A stretch of 64,000 nt of DNA from Salipiger sp. CCB-MM3 (lineage in GTDB: Bacteria; Pseudomonadota; Alphaproteobacteria; Rhodobacterales; Rhodobacteraceae), in NCBI RefSeq assembly GCF_001687105.1, contig NZ_CP014599.1, positions 1 to 64,000 on the forward strand, written 5' to 3'. The notes under the pieces were generated by a model. That model did not search any database and was not told the DNA's origin. It saw only the letters and a program-made list of their open reading frames with translations. The position numbers were made by a program, and so were the translations under genes. Positions 27,949-37,697 of the stretch are shown here, piece after piece. Every line of letters starts with the position of its first letter. The stretch's first letter is position 1.

Positions 27949-29586
27949 ATGCCCTTGATCGACGCGCGCACTGCCCGCAGCAGAAGTTATGATTGCATCG
28001 TCTCCGGTGCGGGTCCTGCCGGGCTCTCTGTTGCGCTTCCGCTGGCCGAAGCTGGCCACCGCGTGCTGATCGTCGAGGCGGGCTCGCACGAGCCCAGCCC
28101 CGGACCTGACGCCGAATATGAAACCCCGCAGGCACATGCCGCCGCCTCGATCACCCATTGCCGCGCGCTCGGCGGCACCTCTTGGCTCTGGGGAGGGCGC
28201 ACGATCCCCCTCATGCCGCATGATCTTTTGGCCAGCGGATGGCCGATGGACTACGCGGACCTCGCACGGCACTACCAGTCCGCCGCAATATTTCTGGGAG
28301 CCTCCCCGCCCGAGCAGCCATTCTTTGATCCGCAGACGACCGAGCCTTTTGACCTCAACTCTCAGGAGGTGCTGGCGAACACCGGCTCTTTGCTGCAATG
28401 GCACCGCGCGCGGATGGAGGCCCCCTATGGGCCCGACGTGCTTTTGAACGCCACCGCGACCGGCATTATCCTCGGCAAGAGCCCACGCGGCGGCACGCAT
28501 TGCGAGGGGCTTCGCGTCTGTGCGCAGGGCATCCCCGAGACACTAGAACTTAGAGCGCCAAAAACTGTACTGGCGCAGGGCGGTATCGAAACCCTGCGGC
28601 TGCTGCTGGCAGACAAGGTACGCTGGCCCGAAGAGCTTGGCCATCTGCAGGCATTGGGACGCTATTACGCCGGGCATCTCACCGGCAGTGTGGCCAGCAT
28701 CGTCTTTCGCCGGGAAGATGAGGTCGATGCATTTGGCTGGCGTCCGCTCGCACAGCGCGGCTCTGTCCGGCGGATCTTCCGCAGCACCGCTGCCGCGATG
28801 GCGGAGGGTGTGAACATGTTCTTCTGGGCTCAGAACTGGCCGATCGCCGATGCCGAACATGGATCCGGCCTGTTGTCAGCGAAATTCCTCGCAAAACGTG
28901 CGTTCCGGCGACCTGAGCAGAATACCGACCCGCACGGCCCCGGCGTCGCCGCTCCGCAGCGAACCTCTGCCGCCTCGGCGCATCTGCATAACGTCCTGAG
29001 CGATGGCCCAACCGTTCTACGCGGATTGCCCGGAGTGATCCGCGCGCGGTTCAGTCAGCGGCGGCAGGCGCTCGACCATCTTGTGCCAAACGGGGCGCGC
29101 CGCTACCGCCTCGCCTATCATGCCGAGCAGGAATCGCGGACGGAGAACAGGATCGAACTCGCCGGACCGGTTGAGCCGGGCAGACTGCCGAAGATCCGGA
29201 TTGCCTTGGATTTCTCGCAACCGGATATCGACAGGGTCGTGCACGGACATAAGATGCTCGCTCAGTCACTCTCGCGCAGCAGCATTGCAGAACTGCAATA
29301 TGACGCGCCAATCGGAGCGCGCAGAGCTGCGATCCGGGCGCTGGCACAGGATGGCTATCATCAGACCGGAGTGGCCCGGATGGGCGCAGATCCCAAAGAC
29401 AGCGTAGTGGGGCCGGATTGTGAGGTGCATGGCATCGCCGATCTGTTCATCGCCGGAGCCGCCGTGTTCCGCAGCAGCGCTGGCGTGCAACCGACCCATT
29501 CGATCGTCGCGCTGTCCATGCGGATCGCCGAACATATCGCCGCCGGAACAGACGCCGCTTCGCAGCGCAGCTCGAGCGCATCATGA
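27949..29586 (+). CDS. GMC family FAD-dependent oxidoreductase
   Basis: A 545-residue flavoprotein. The N-terminal FAD-binding fold is IVSGAGPAGLSVALPLAEAG with the downstream acid in LIVEAG. A GMC block GGTSWLWGGR follows, and the C-terminal GMC domain reads YHQTGVARMG, VHGIADLFIAGAAVF and GVQPTHSIVAL. The catalytic His is kept, but where most members have Asn-Pro (NPT) this protein has Gln-Pro. The ATG at 27949 has GAGGG upstream. Its stop overlaps the start of the exoQ-like gene, so it is part of the polysaccharide operon. It may oxidise a sugar or lipid-linked sugar hydroxyl; the substrate is unknown. Confidence 0.8.
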   Translation: MPLIDARTARSRSYDCIVSGAGPAGLSVALPLAEAGHRVLIVEAGSHEPSPGPDAEYETPQAHAAASITHCRALGGTSWLWGGRTIPLMPHDLLASGWPMDYADLARHYQSAAIFLGASPPEQPFFDPQTTEPFDLNSQEVLANTGSLLQWHRARMEAPYGPDVLLNATATGIILGKSPRGGTHCEGLRVCAQGIPETLELRAPKTVLAQGGIETLRLLLADKVRWPEELGHLQALGRYYAGHLTGSVASIVFRREDEVDAFGWRPLAQRGSVRRIFRSTAAAMAEGVNMFFWAQNWPIADAEHGSGLLSAKFLAKRAFRRPEQNTDPHGPGVAAPQRTSAASAHLHNVLSDGPTVLRGLPGVIRARFSQRRQALDHLVPNGARRYRLAYHAEQESRTENRIELAGPVEPGRLPKIRIALDFSQPDIDRVVHGHKMLAQSLSRSSIAELQYDAPIGARRAAIRALAQDGYHQTGVARMGADPKDSVVGPDCEVHGIADLFIAGAAVFRSSAGVQPTHSIVALSMRIAEHIAAGTDAASQRSSSAS

Positions 29587-30887
29587 GTACCGCAAAACCC
29601 AAAACGTCGCTCGCTCCGACCCACTCTGCGCACATGCGTCCCGCCGAGTTCGGCCTCGCCATCGTTTGGTTTCTGGTCACCTTCACCACCTTCCCTAACG
29701 ATCACCTCGTGCTCTATCCCCTTGCGATTTACCTCAGTTACGCGATTCTCCGAGACCGCCGCGCGACCTTTCCGCTGATCATTGGGGCGTGGCCGCTCTT
29801 TTTGCTGCCCCTCTGGGCCATTGCAAGCGCGCCACTCGGCGTGGTGCCGGATGTGGCCTTCCGGGGCGGGTTGCAGATGCTGCTTACATCGCTGATCTGC
29901 GTTCTCTTCGCCGCGTGGATGAGCCCGCGACAGGTGCTGATCGCCGCCTTCATCGCAACCGGGATCTGCGGCATCCTCAGCGTCTTTTTCACGAAAGTCC
30001 AAGAGGGTGCGATGACCGGCATTTTTGCCCACAAGAATATGCTCGGTGCGAAAATGGTCGTGCTGTGGGCGGCTGCACTCTGTCTTGCCTGCGACCGGTG
30101 GATCAGGCTTTGGCTGCGTCTGGTCGCGGTCGCGCTCGCGGCGCTGGCATTCCTGCTCATTCTTGCCAGTCAATCGGCAACGGCTCTCGTCCTGTCGTTC
30201 GTGGTGGTCTGTGTCATTGGCGCGTCCAGCTTCCTTTCGCGCTCCGCAGACCGTATTGCTGCGGGCCTGATCGCCCTCGGCGCGATGGCCTCCCTAACCC
30301 CGTTCTTGATCGAGCAACGTGACCATCTGCTCGAGCTTTTCCTTGGAAGCGTCGGAAAGTCCAAAACTTTGACCGGGCGAACCGAGCTCTGGAACTTCGC
30401 CGAAGACGTGATCCGGCAAAATCCGATCACTGGACTAGGCGCTGGCGGCTTCTGGCGCTACCAAGAAAGTCCGCTGGTGCAGGAAATCTTCGCTCAATTT
30501 CACAAAAGTCCCAACCACGTGTTCTCTTTTCACAACGCCTATTACGAAATCACGGTTCATTTTGGCCTTATCGGCTTGGGATGCATCCTTGTCACATTGG
30601 CCTGGGCACTGTCACATTTGGCCTTTTTGGTGCTCCGGCGCGGCGGCATGCCGTTCGTTTTCCTGCTCACAGGCGCGTTGGTTCAGACCATACGGACTAT
30701 GGTTGAAAGTGACCTGATGCGCCCCTTCGTTCTGGCAAACATGCTGATCTGGATCGGAGCATGCTATGCCATCAAGAACCGCCACCCCATCTTTCTGCCC
30801 GAAAGGGTGATACGCTATGGGATTCAGCGGCAATCGGGCGGAAGCCCGGATGTGCCGCAACGCGCGGCCTCCACCGGGGCGGAATAG
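29583..30887 (+). CDS. exoQ: Polysaccharide polymerase, Wzy/ExoQ-like
   Basis: A 434-residue membrane protein with about eleven hydrophobic segments and the O-antigen ligase/polymerase signature around GRTELWNFAEDVIRQNP and GLGAGGFW. Length is the same as rhizobial ExoQ. It would polymerise flipped repeat units on the periplasmic side. The ATG overlaps the stop of the GMC oxidoreductase gene (ATGA), which suggests coupled expression. The convergent GH16 gene follows after 63 bp. Confidence 0.82.
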   Translation: MSTAKPKTSLAPTHSAHMRPAEFGLAIVWFLVTFTTFPNDHLVLYPLAIYLSYAILRDRRATFPLIIGAWPLFLLPLWAIASAPLGVVPDVAFRGGLQMLLTSLICVLFAAWMSPRQVLIAAFIATGICGILSVFFTKVQEGAMTGIFAHKNMLGAKMVVLWAAALCLACDRWIRLWLRLVAVALAALAFLLILASQSATALVLSFVVVCVIGASSFLSRSADRIAAGLIALGAMASLTPFLIEQRDHLLELFLGSVGKSKTLTGRTELWNFAEDVIRQNPITGLGAGGFWRYQESPLVQEIFAQFHKSPNHVFSFHNAYYEITVHFGLIGLGCILVTLAWALSHLAFLVLRRGGMPFVFLLTGALVQTIRTMVESDLMRPFVLANMLIWIGACYAIKNRHPIFLPERVIRYGIQRQSGGSPDVPQRAASTGAE

Positions 30888-30950
30888 CCGCCGGGCCGCG
30901 GCCCGAAACACGCAGAACTCCCGGAAAACTGCGGATGTCACAGCCCCAGG

Positions 30951-31841
30951 TCAGCCGCCGGTCATCAGGTCGCTACAGGTCGGAGTGTCCCCGCTCGGCA
31001 GCGAATAGGACATGCATTGCACCAGCAATTTAGCGCGCGCATCTTCCGGCGCCATACCCGACCACGTCGCATGTTTGGGCCCCCCTGCCCATAGATCAAT
31101 GAAGATCTTCATCGGAAGACTCGGCATCTCTTCCGCCCCCTCCAACCGAAACATCAACTTGTCCTCGACGTACCAAGAGATCGAGTCCTCGGTCCACTCG
31201 AACGCGTAAAGCCTCGGCTTTTCCGCTGAGTCGAACCCCAGTTCCATCCATGGGGGCTCCTGCAGTGGCTTGCCATCGAGGAACCGGTTGAACTGGGCCT
31301 TGGTGCTGTCCTTTCCGAGAATCTCGATGTCGATCTCCTCGTGGCTGTCGCCGAAATGTTCGCCAGTATAGAGGTAGAACCCGGTAATCAGCCCCTCGCC
31401 CGCCGCGGCCTGCATGACGATCTCAAAGCGGCCGTAGCTGAACCATTTGGTGTTCTGTAGCTGTCCGCTGACAAATTTCTTGGCGATCTTGCCTTCTTGA
31501 ATAAGGGTAGCGCCGTTGGTGGTCATCTCTTCCAGAGATACACGGTTTTCGACGGCGGTGGGGGCAAGGCTCAGGGTAACGCCAGACTCATCGACCGTCA
31601 CAGCCCGCTTGCGCCAGCCGGTCTCCTGCCATGCACCGGAGTGGTCATACTCCGCCCGCCACCAATTTGGCGTCAGGCCGGCGAAGGGGAAGACTGTGCG
31701 GAAGGGCTCACCCATCTCGCGTTTCTTGCCCTCCTGAGCCAGCGCGAAACATGGCTGAACCGCAAGACACGCGGCAAGCGCGAAAGCTTTCAGGCACCCC
31801 GAGTTGGGCCAGAGACGAGAGCGATGGAATGCCAAGGTCAT
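30951..31841 (-). CDS. exoK: Secreted family 16 glycoside hydrolase (ExoK-like glycanase), catalytic site intact
   Basis: A 296-residue protein with a Sec signal peptide (hydrophobic AFALAACLAVQPCFALAQ, cleavage near residue 36). The GH16 fold has FSYGRFEIVMQAA, GFYLYTGEHF and the catalytic block HEEIDIEILG, in which both Glu residues (nucleophile and acid/base) and the Asp are present. C-terminal elements LYAFEWTEDSISWYV and MKIFIDLWAGG are typical of ExoK/licheninase relatives. It should cut the exopolysaccharide outside the cell and set chain length. Its ATG overlaps the stop of the upstream sulfotransferase gene, so the two are coupled. A paralogue with a changed catalytic site lies at 42767-43660. 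Confidence 0.9.
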   Translation of the reverse strand: MTLAFHRSRLWPNSGCLKAFALAACLAVQPCFALAQEGKKREMGEPFRTVFPFAGLTPNWWRAEYDHSGAWQETGWRKRAVTVDESGVTLSLAPTAVENRVSLEEMTTNGATLIQEGKIAKKFVSGQLQNTKWFSYGRFEIVMQAAAGEGLITGFYLYTGEHFGDSHEEIDIEILGKDSTKAQFNRFLDGKPLQEPPWMELGFDSAEKPRLYAFEWTEDSISWYVEDKLMFRLEGAEEMPSLPMKIFIDLWAGGPKHATWSGMAPEDARAKLLVQCMSYSLPSGDTPTCSDLMTGG

Positions 31842-32806
31842 GAGGTCACCTCGAGGTTTCTGAACACATCACTGCGGGAAATTTGAGGGCGAAAGACTGG
31901 AAACGCGGCTTGGACGTTCAGCGTGCGCTGTGGCGGGCCGACGCCTTTCTTAGCGGCTAAATTGGAAACGTCTGGCCGGTAAGTTCGCAGAACCTTGCGG
32001 CATCCCGGGTCAGATCGGCGCGCAGCAGCGCGCGAAGCCTCGGGCAACGGCGGCGGCTTGCGTGAATTGCCTCTGGCCAGTGCTATTCGCAACCGATCTC
32101 GAAAGCCGCGCCCGATCCGCATTGCGACCGCCCGGCCCTGCGGGGTCTTAGCAAGCCTGAGAATGGGCGCGGGCACCCGCGCGAGTTGGCCGCTGTCATT
32201 CTGCACACCTGCGACCGAAATCTCTCGATCCGCCACACCGATATGATCATGGATGCGCGGCATCACGCGCTGCGGAACTTGGGTCAACTCGTCAAGATCG
32301 ACCACGAGGATCGCTTCAGCCGGGAAATGTTCGAGATATGCCTCGCGCTGAAGCGCAAAGCGACTGGTGTCCAGCGCATTCCGGTTAACGTGTTGCTCGA
32401 CAAACTCGTCAATGCCGACCTCTAGATTGCCCGTAATGACATTGTGCCGGATGTGCGACTCCGCCCGCAAGACCGGGTCCCGCACGATGTCGATCAAGCG
32501 CACGTCCGGGGTGAACTGCGCCATACGCTCGGGCACACTCCGAAAGATATGGCACTGCGTGTAGTTGCGGCTTGCCTGCCCACACAACGAAACTTCCCCG
32601 GAAAGCTGATCGGAATACCACTCCAGACGCTTGCCGAAGTTCTTCTTTCTCAAAAAGAAATCCGGCTCTTTGTCGCGCGACATATCGATATCTTGATGAT
32701 TGGCGAGCAGGCCGTAGCGCGTGCTCGTGCCACATTTCATCGCCCTCACCACAACAAAATGCGGCAAGTGCAGCGAGGCAATGGCCGCCAACATCTCTTG
32801 CTTCAT
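31838..32806 (-). CDS. Sulfotransferase (2 of 5), coupled to GH16 glycanase
   Basis: A 322-residue sulfotransferase of the glycan type. The PAPS phosphosulfate loop is VVVRAMKCGTSTRYGLL, the 3'-phosphate motif is DIVRDPVLRAESHIRHN, and a late motif RTYRPDVSNLAAKKG is typical of this group's C-terminus. About 35 extra residues follow it, beyond the normal end. The ATG at 32806 has GAGGTGAG upstream. The stop overlaps the GH16 start. Likely target is the exopolysaccharide; PAPS synthesis genes are not in the window. Confidence 0.83.
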   Translation of the reverse strand: MKQEMLAAIASLHLPHFVVVRAMKCGTSTRYGLLANHQDIDMSRDKEPDFFLRKKNFGKRLEWYSDQLSGEVSLCGQASRNYTQCHIFRSVPERMAQFTPDVRLIDIVRDPVLRAESHIRHNVITGNLEVGIDEFVEQHVNRNALDTSRFALQREAYLEHFPAEAILVVDLDELTQVPQRVMPRIHDHIGVADREISVAGVQNDSGQLARVPAPILRLAKTPQGRAVAMRIGRGFRDRLRIALARGNSRKPPPLPEASRAAARRSDPGCRKVLRTYRPDVSNLAAKKGVGPPQRTLNVQAAFPVFRPQISRSDVFRNLEVTS

Positions 32807-33202
32807 TGCATCTCACCTCTGAAATCGCGCTTGAAAAGCGGTGCCAACGCAGGCCCGCCCAGCAAGCTCGGAGTATCAAGGTCCAAAAGCAAACGTCTGA
32901 TACAACATAAAATATATGTCAGTTAGGTCAGTCAGTAATTTGAATGGGGTCTCGATCAAGAAATTCAATTCGACCCTAACACAAACACCCCAGCACTGCC
33001 AAAGGAACGGCCACTCCATCTGGGTGGAACAAAAACTGCGGGAGGCTGCGCAAAATATTAGCGACACCGGCGCGCTCTGCTGCCGCCGAATGTGGCTCGC
33101 ACCCAGCAAAATTCCCGAAAGTGCTGCGTGCCAGGCAAAGAGGCGCGCGCTTCCGGCCCGCGCAACGGCGGGCCGGAAAAAGTTCACTGCGGATCAGGCC
33201 GT
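32807..33202. other. Intergenic region between sulfotransferase and G8-protein genes
   Basis: No supported gene. It contains a strong hairpin (33151-33178) just downstream of the G8-protein gene and must hold the promoter for the sulfotransferase-GH16 pair. Part of it (32880-32960) is A+T-rich. Confidence 0.5.
33151..33178 (-). terminator. Stem-loop downstream of the G8-domain protein gene
   Basis: An 11-bp perfect stem (33151-33161 with 33168-33178) with a 6-base loop, rich in G+C and 24 bp after the stop of the G8-protein gene. A run of A follows on the + strand, so there is no U-tract after it in the direction of the gene. It may still terminate or protect the mRNA 3' end. Confidence 0.5.
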
Positions 33203-36200
33203 TCAGACGAGGTCATAGAGACCCTGCGATGCTGCAAACCAGCTCACGTCTTCGGCTACGTGTCGGATCTCGCTATCTCGCGCCTGATCTTCTTGAACAT
33301 ATACACTCGCGCTGTCGGCGGCGAGTTGTTCTAGACGCAGCGCAACCGGATCGCTGCCATTGCTCGAAGAGATCGACGCGATCAGAGCTACATCAGACAG
33401 GCTCTGATCGAAATCGACAGTGCCCGCTTTGTGCTTGATCCCGGAGGTCACGCCCGCCGAGATGCCCTGGTCAGACGTTCCGACTTCGATCGCCACGACA
33501 TAGACCGTCTCGGACGCGAAGCTGCCCCAGTCTCCTTCCTGCCGCTGCAGGAACAGATCGAGCGTGCCGTCACTCGCCACATCGCTGCGCACAACCATCG
33601 CCTCGGCATTGGCATGGCTGCCGATCTGGGTGAGAACAGCGAATTCGCCGTTCAGTCCCGACAGATCGACGGAAGCTTTGCCAAGCGCGTCGGTTTCCAC
33701 CGCCATGGCGACCAATTGCCGACCGTCTGACAGGCTGTGGGTGCCGCTCGGCAGTGCCATCCAGCTGACGCTTTCGGCAACATGGCCGCCGTCGAGATAG
33801 TCCCACTCTTCGATCTGCATGGTAAAGCCCGAGTCCGTCACCTGACCGACGCGGCCAAAGGCTGCCTCTGACTCGTTCGAGCTAAGCGGCCCAAGGATCA
33901 CCACAGGATTGTCCATGGTCTCTTGGAAGCTGGTTTTATACCAGGCATCACCCGAGCTTTGCTCGAAGGTCGCGCCGCCAACTTCCAGCATTGCCACCGG
34001 TGCGAGGCTGCCGGTGTCGCCGTTGTCCACGGGCTCGGGAACGGTCGACTCGATGTAGCTTGTGCCAGATCCAAAATCGAAGCTGTCCTCGAAGGTGAAG
34101 CTTTGGAGAGGCTGATCTGCGGCGTCGGTTGCCACTTCGTTGAAGCGGCCATCGGCGATCTCGGACTGGCTGCGGGCCTCTTCCCAAACCCGGACTTCAT
34201 CGAGGGCCCCAACAAAACCGCGCGAATAGCTTTGCCCATCCGCGAGCGTGTCGAGGGTTACCGAGCCGGTCCACTGGGAGGACGACGAGCCAACCGCTTC
34301 GCCGTCGGCGAAGATCGTGACAACACCATCCTCGCGAACCACCGCATAGTGGGTCCAGACGCCATCCACCGCATCGACCGAAGCGACTGCGATGCTTTGC
34401 TCGTCGACCTCGACGTTGAGCTTACCATTGCGGAACGTCAGCTCAAAGCCCGCACCGCTGATGATCGCATCCGCCGCCGAAATGTTCTTGCCCGCGGCCA
34501 GTTGTGCCCAAGCTTCGATGGTGAAGTCGCCGTTCAGGACAACATCCGAGATCGTCGCCCCGCTGTCGGTCAGTTCCAGCGCGCTGCCACCGGCAATCGC
34601 TTTGCCTTTGTTGGTCCCAGATTGGTTGCCACCAGTTTCTGTGTCGGTGCCCGTTCCTGTGTCGGTGTCGGTGCCAGTCCCAGTGTCGGTGCCAGTCCCG
34701 GTATCGGTGCCAGTCCCAGTGTCGGTGCCAGTCCCAGTGTCGGTGCCGGTCCCAGTGTCGGTACCGGTCCCAGTGTCGGTGCCAGTCCCAGTGTCGGTGC
34801 CAGTCCCAGTGTCGGTGCCAGTCCCGGTATCGGTGCCAGTCCCAGTGTCGGTGCCAGTCCCAGTGTCGGTGCCGGTCCCAGTGTCGGTACCAGTCCCAGT
34901 GTCAGTCGAGCCGCTGCCGGTTTGGCCGGAGAAGCCGTAGTCGCTGAAAATATTGATCTCGCCGGAAGGCAATTCGAACTCGGTGATCTCGAACTGTTCA
35001 AGATACGCGTCAGAGAAGCCCACCAGATTGATGTCGATGCGGTAGGAGAAATGCTCACCCGTCACCCGGTCGGTGATCCAGATGGCGATGGGCATGACCC
35101 AACCGCCGTTGCCGTCCTGCATGGCTCCGTGAATCTCGACCAGCTCCTCGGGAGTCGGCCGGCCAAGATGATCGTCAAGAAGCTCGATGCCATCCTTGTC
35201 GGAGGTTGGAACTTCTACCCACTTATTCGACCCAAGTCGCATGGTCCCGGCGTTGTCGGTGATTGTCCCCGAGATAAGAAGATCGTGGTCGCGGGGGCCC
35301 ATGGTAAGGTCGGCACTGTTATCGAGCACAAGGATTGGCCGGTCGAGGGTCTGCATGCTTGCGCCGGACTGCCATTGTAGCCGCTCATCGCCGTAGTAAG
35401 GCGATTCAACGAGCGTGTTCACATCTTTAAAAGTATTCCCGATGTAGACGCCTTCATTGTTGATGCCCCGATCCGAGATCGCGATGTTGAAGCCTTCGAA
35501 ATGGCTGTCGATAATCGACGTGCCTTCGTGCTTGTTGAACAGTCGGATTGCTCGGTTCGCACCATCGTCATCGGCAATGAAGAGGCCATCGCGAATGACG
35601 TATTCGCCGGTGTAGTTGAAGACATCGAACACGCGCTCGACTTCCCACGCCACGAGGCCGACGATGTCGCTTCGAAGGTCCGTGGTCGTCGCCACATCCT
35701 GACGGTGTCCCGTGTCGAGGACCGTATCCACGGCAACCGCAACATTGTCCCAAAACCCGACAATCGCCGGCTCTTCGTTGTTCAACTCGTCCTTAAGCGG
35801 CATCGGGTCGAACTGCAGCGCATCGCGATCGGGATTGTCGACGCTGGTCTCGGCCGCTCGGAACATCCATCCGGTGTTGGCGTTTGCGGCGATGTTGTCT
35901 TGCTGGACGATTTGCCGGGCCTGATTTTCATAGGCGACGCCGCTGTGGCCGAAGTCGGCCGAAAGCTCATCGCGGGCGATCGAGAAGTCCGTGCCATCGC
36001 CGGGAATGCCAGTGACGAAATTCCCAATCCATTGGCCGGTTTCGTCGCCGTCCTCCGAGACGATGCCCGCACCGACGATGTCATGGACGAAGTTGTAATC
36101 CACCGCAGCATTGCTCGAGTGCTGCACGATGCCCCACCCCGGCGAGCCATGCACCGAGTTACCGTAGAGGACAGCCATGTCGCTGCCAGCTTCGGTGCCG

Positions 36201-37090
36201 GTCTCATGCAGGTGCAGAGGGTAGCGGGCCGACACGTTCTCACCCACATCAAGCGGCAGGGACTTGTCGGTCCGGCCCAGCTCCGAGAACTCCGCAAACT
36301 GAATGGAGGCATCGGGGGTGTGCATCATCATCACGTGGCCGCGGACCCCTTCGGGGTTCTCCGAGGAAATGACGATGTTGCGGGTTTCGTTGCCGACGTA
36401 GATGTCCAGCTCGTCGTAACCGGGGGGGGTGGTGTGGTCGTACTGAAGGGCGCTGTCGAGGGTCAGCTTGACCCCGGTCGCGGTCTGTTCGATCGCAACG
36501 ATCTTGCGGCTCTCGTCCTCGAATTGGCCAACCTGGGTACCCATGACGACGATCGTGTCGCCGACCTGCCAGCCTTCGGTGCCGCCATCAAGGACCAGCG
36601 ATGTGCTGCCAGCGGTCGCGTTGCCTTCCAGCGTTCCATAGGGCGATTTCTCTGCGCCCTGCATCCGGACGCTGCCCTGCGCAATCAGACCGTGGCTGAG
36701 ATAGGCGGGGTCGATGCTCGTGTCGATTGGGCCATCGGCGATGACAATGTTCGCAGTCACACCGGCTTCGACCGGTTTCTCGGCGGTGCCGACGGTCAAC
36801 CGCGACGCGGTTCCGGTGACAAGGGTTTCGACAAGCAGGTTGGTGTCCTGATCGGTCGCGAAGTCGAGGGCGCCATCCACACGCACCCATTCAATTCTTG
36901 CGTTGGAAGTGGAGTCGTATTCGACGTCAACACCTTCGGGTATATACACTTTTGCGTCAACGCCCGGAATTTTTCCGTTTTCCCAGGTTGACGGATCGTT
37001 CCATTTTCCCGATGTTGACGCTACGTGAGTTGCTTCGGTTGGATTCGCAAAAGCCAGCGTCGCATCTACGTGCGAAGTCATATCGTCCAT
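33203..37090 (-). CDS. Giant G8-domain / parallel beta-helix / LamG protein with TDTGTG repeat linker
   Basis: About 1295 residues. The N-terminus is a G8 domain ([38 protein letters not shown]). A right-handed beta-helix follows, with [10 protein letters not shown] and [10 protein letters not shown], the pattern of the CEMIP/TMEM2 hyaluronan-degrading family. A Thr-Asp-Gly repeat linker lies near residues 730-820, then a LamG domain ([21 protein letters not shown]) and a C-terminal lectin-like domain ([15 protein letters not shown]). No signal peptide is seen, so type I secretion is likely. I prefer the ATG at 37090 (GGAGAG upstream); a GTG at 37114 is also possible. It may bind or cleave the exopolysaccharide; activity is unproven. 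Confidence 0.8.
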   Translation of the reverse strand: MDDMTSHVDATLAFANPTEATHVASTSGKWNDPSTWENGKIPGVDAKVYIPEGVDVEYDSTSNARIEWVRVDGALDFATDQDTNLLVETLVTGTASRLTVGTAEKPVEAGVTANIVIADGPIDTSIDPAYLSHGLIAQGSVRMQGAEKSPYGTLEGNATAGSTSLVLDGGTEGWQVGDTIVVMGTQVGQFEDESRKIVAIEQTATGVKLTLDSALQYDHTTPPGYDELDIYVGNETRNIVISSENPEGVRGHVMMMHTPDASIQFAEFSELGRTDKSLPLDVGENVSARYPLHLHETGTEAGSDMAVLYGNSVHGSPGWGIVQHSSNAAVDYNFVHDIVGAGIVSEDGDETGQWIGNFVTGIPGDGTDFSIARDELSADFGHSGVAYENQARQIVQQDNIAANANTGWMFRAAETSVDNPDRDALQFDPMPLKDELNNEEPAIVGFWDNVAVAVDTVLDTGHRQDVATTTDLRSDIVGLVAWEVERVFDVFNYTGEYVIRDGLFIADDDGANRAIRLFNKHEGTSIIDSHFEGFNIAISDRGINNEGVYIGNTFKDVNTLVESPYYGDERLQWQSGASMQTLDRPILVLDNSADLTMGPRDHDLLISGTITDNAGTMRLGSNKWVEVPTSDKDGIELLDDHLGRPTPEELVEIHGAMQDGNGGWVMPIAIWITDRVTGEHFSYRIDINLVGFSDAYLEQFEITEFELPSGEINIFSDYGFSGQTGSGSTDTGTGTDTGTGTDTGTGTDTGTGTDTGTGTDTGTGTDTGTGTDTGTGTDTGTGTDTGTGTDTGTGTDTGTGTDTGTGTDTDTGTGTDTETGGNQSGTNKGKAIAGGSALELTDSGATISDVVLNGDFTIEAWAQLAAGKNISAADAIISGAGFELTFRNGKLNVEVDEQSIAVASVDAVDGVWTHYAVVREDGVVTIFADGEAVGSSSSQWTGSVTLDTLADGQSYSRGFVGALDEVRVWEEARSQSEIADGRFNEVATDAADQPLQSFTFEDSFDFGSGTSYIESTVPEPVDNGDTGSLAPVAMLEVGGATFEQSSGDAWYKTSFQETMDNPVVILGPLSSNESEAAFGRVGQVTDSGFTMQIEEWDYLDGGHVAESVSWMALPSGTHSLSDGRQLVAMAVETDALGKASVDLSGLNGEFAVLTQIGSHANAEAMVVRSDVASDGTLDLFLQRQEGDWGSFASETVYVVAIEVGTSDQGISAGVTSGIKHKAGTVDFDQSLSDVALIASISSSNGSDPVALRLEQLAADSASVYVQEDQARDSEIRHVAEDVSWFAASQGLYDLV
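34641..34905 (-). repeat. 18-bp tandem repeat coding for a Thr-Asp-Thr-Gly-Thr-Gly linker
   Basis: About fourteen near-perfect copies of an 18-bp unit (+ strand GTGTCGGTGCCAGTCCCA with few variants) encode DTGTGT units. The repeat separates the beta-helix part from the LamG part of the G8 protein. Because the unit is a multiple of three and lacks stops, several frames stay open across it. Copy number is likely to vary between strains by slippage without breaking the frame. Confidence 0.92.
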
Positions 37091-37697
37091 TGAGTACAGC
37101 TCTCCATTTTTCACACGCCCCTTTTTCCACTTCAGCGTGTGTTTATACGAATTAGGTGGTTTCGATTTGCGGCAGATCGATGGCCAAACGTTGTTTGCAT
37201 CGCGGTTTGCTTCCGGCTTTTTTTGGTACCCCTGTCCGGAAAGCTGACGTACTCAAGACATGCTCTAACCACCCGCGCGAAGTGAAATTCAGCGCGAACA
37301 ATGGGGTATGCCTCGTGCCGACGCGAAAACGTCGAGCCTAGCTTAGCTGGCCGCAGGCGACTTACTTGGTTTTGGCCGCCCGAACTAAAGAATTTATGTC
37401 TGTCCCTGCGTTACTCCGCCCCTCGTTTTGAGATGTCGTTTTGAGCGGTCTGGACCAATACGGGTGCGTTCTCCAGTCTAGGTCACGCCGCTTTTCCTTG
37501 CGTAAACTTGTAAACGGCAAGATTCCGACAGAACCCAATACAGATATCGGCGAGTTATTGCTTACCTTCTGAGAATGGAATAATTCACAAATATGCCCAA
37601 TTAACTAAGCAAGTGTTTTCATTTCAGAAGTTTATGATGGCCATTATCCAGCCATAGTTCTGAGAGGTTTACTGAATTTACAGATAGCAACAGATGC
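37091..37697. other. AT-rich intergenic region upstream of the G8-protein gene
   Basis: About 600 bp with no supported gene between the end of the GT4-like gene and the start of the G8-protein gene, both on the minus strand. It must hold the promoter and any regulation of the giant protein. The A+T-rich part at about 37540-37690 has the lowest G+C here. I found no clear promoter boxes or palindrome. Confidence 0.5.

Noticed and set aside
30890..30907. GC-rich palindrome after exoQ as a terminator
   Set aside because: The arms leave a loop of about two bases and no U-run follows, so a stable terminator hairpin is not supported.
34641..34905. Repeat array that at first sight could be a CRISPR
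   Set aside because: The units are 18 bp, directly joined without unique spacers, in frame with a coding gene, and there are no cas genes.
34392..34940. Plus-strand open frame coding for a long Pro-Val-Ser repeat
   Set aside because: It is the antisense reading of the 18-bp repeat in the G8-protein gene; the unit has no stops in several frames, so long open frames there mean nothing.
37156..37341. 61-codon open frame upstream of the G8-protein gene
   Set aside because: No homology or ribosome site, and it lies in what should be the promoter region of the opposite-strand gene.
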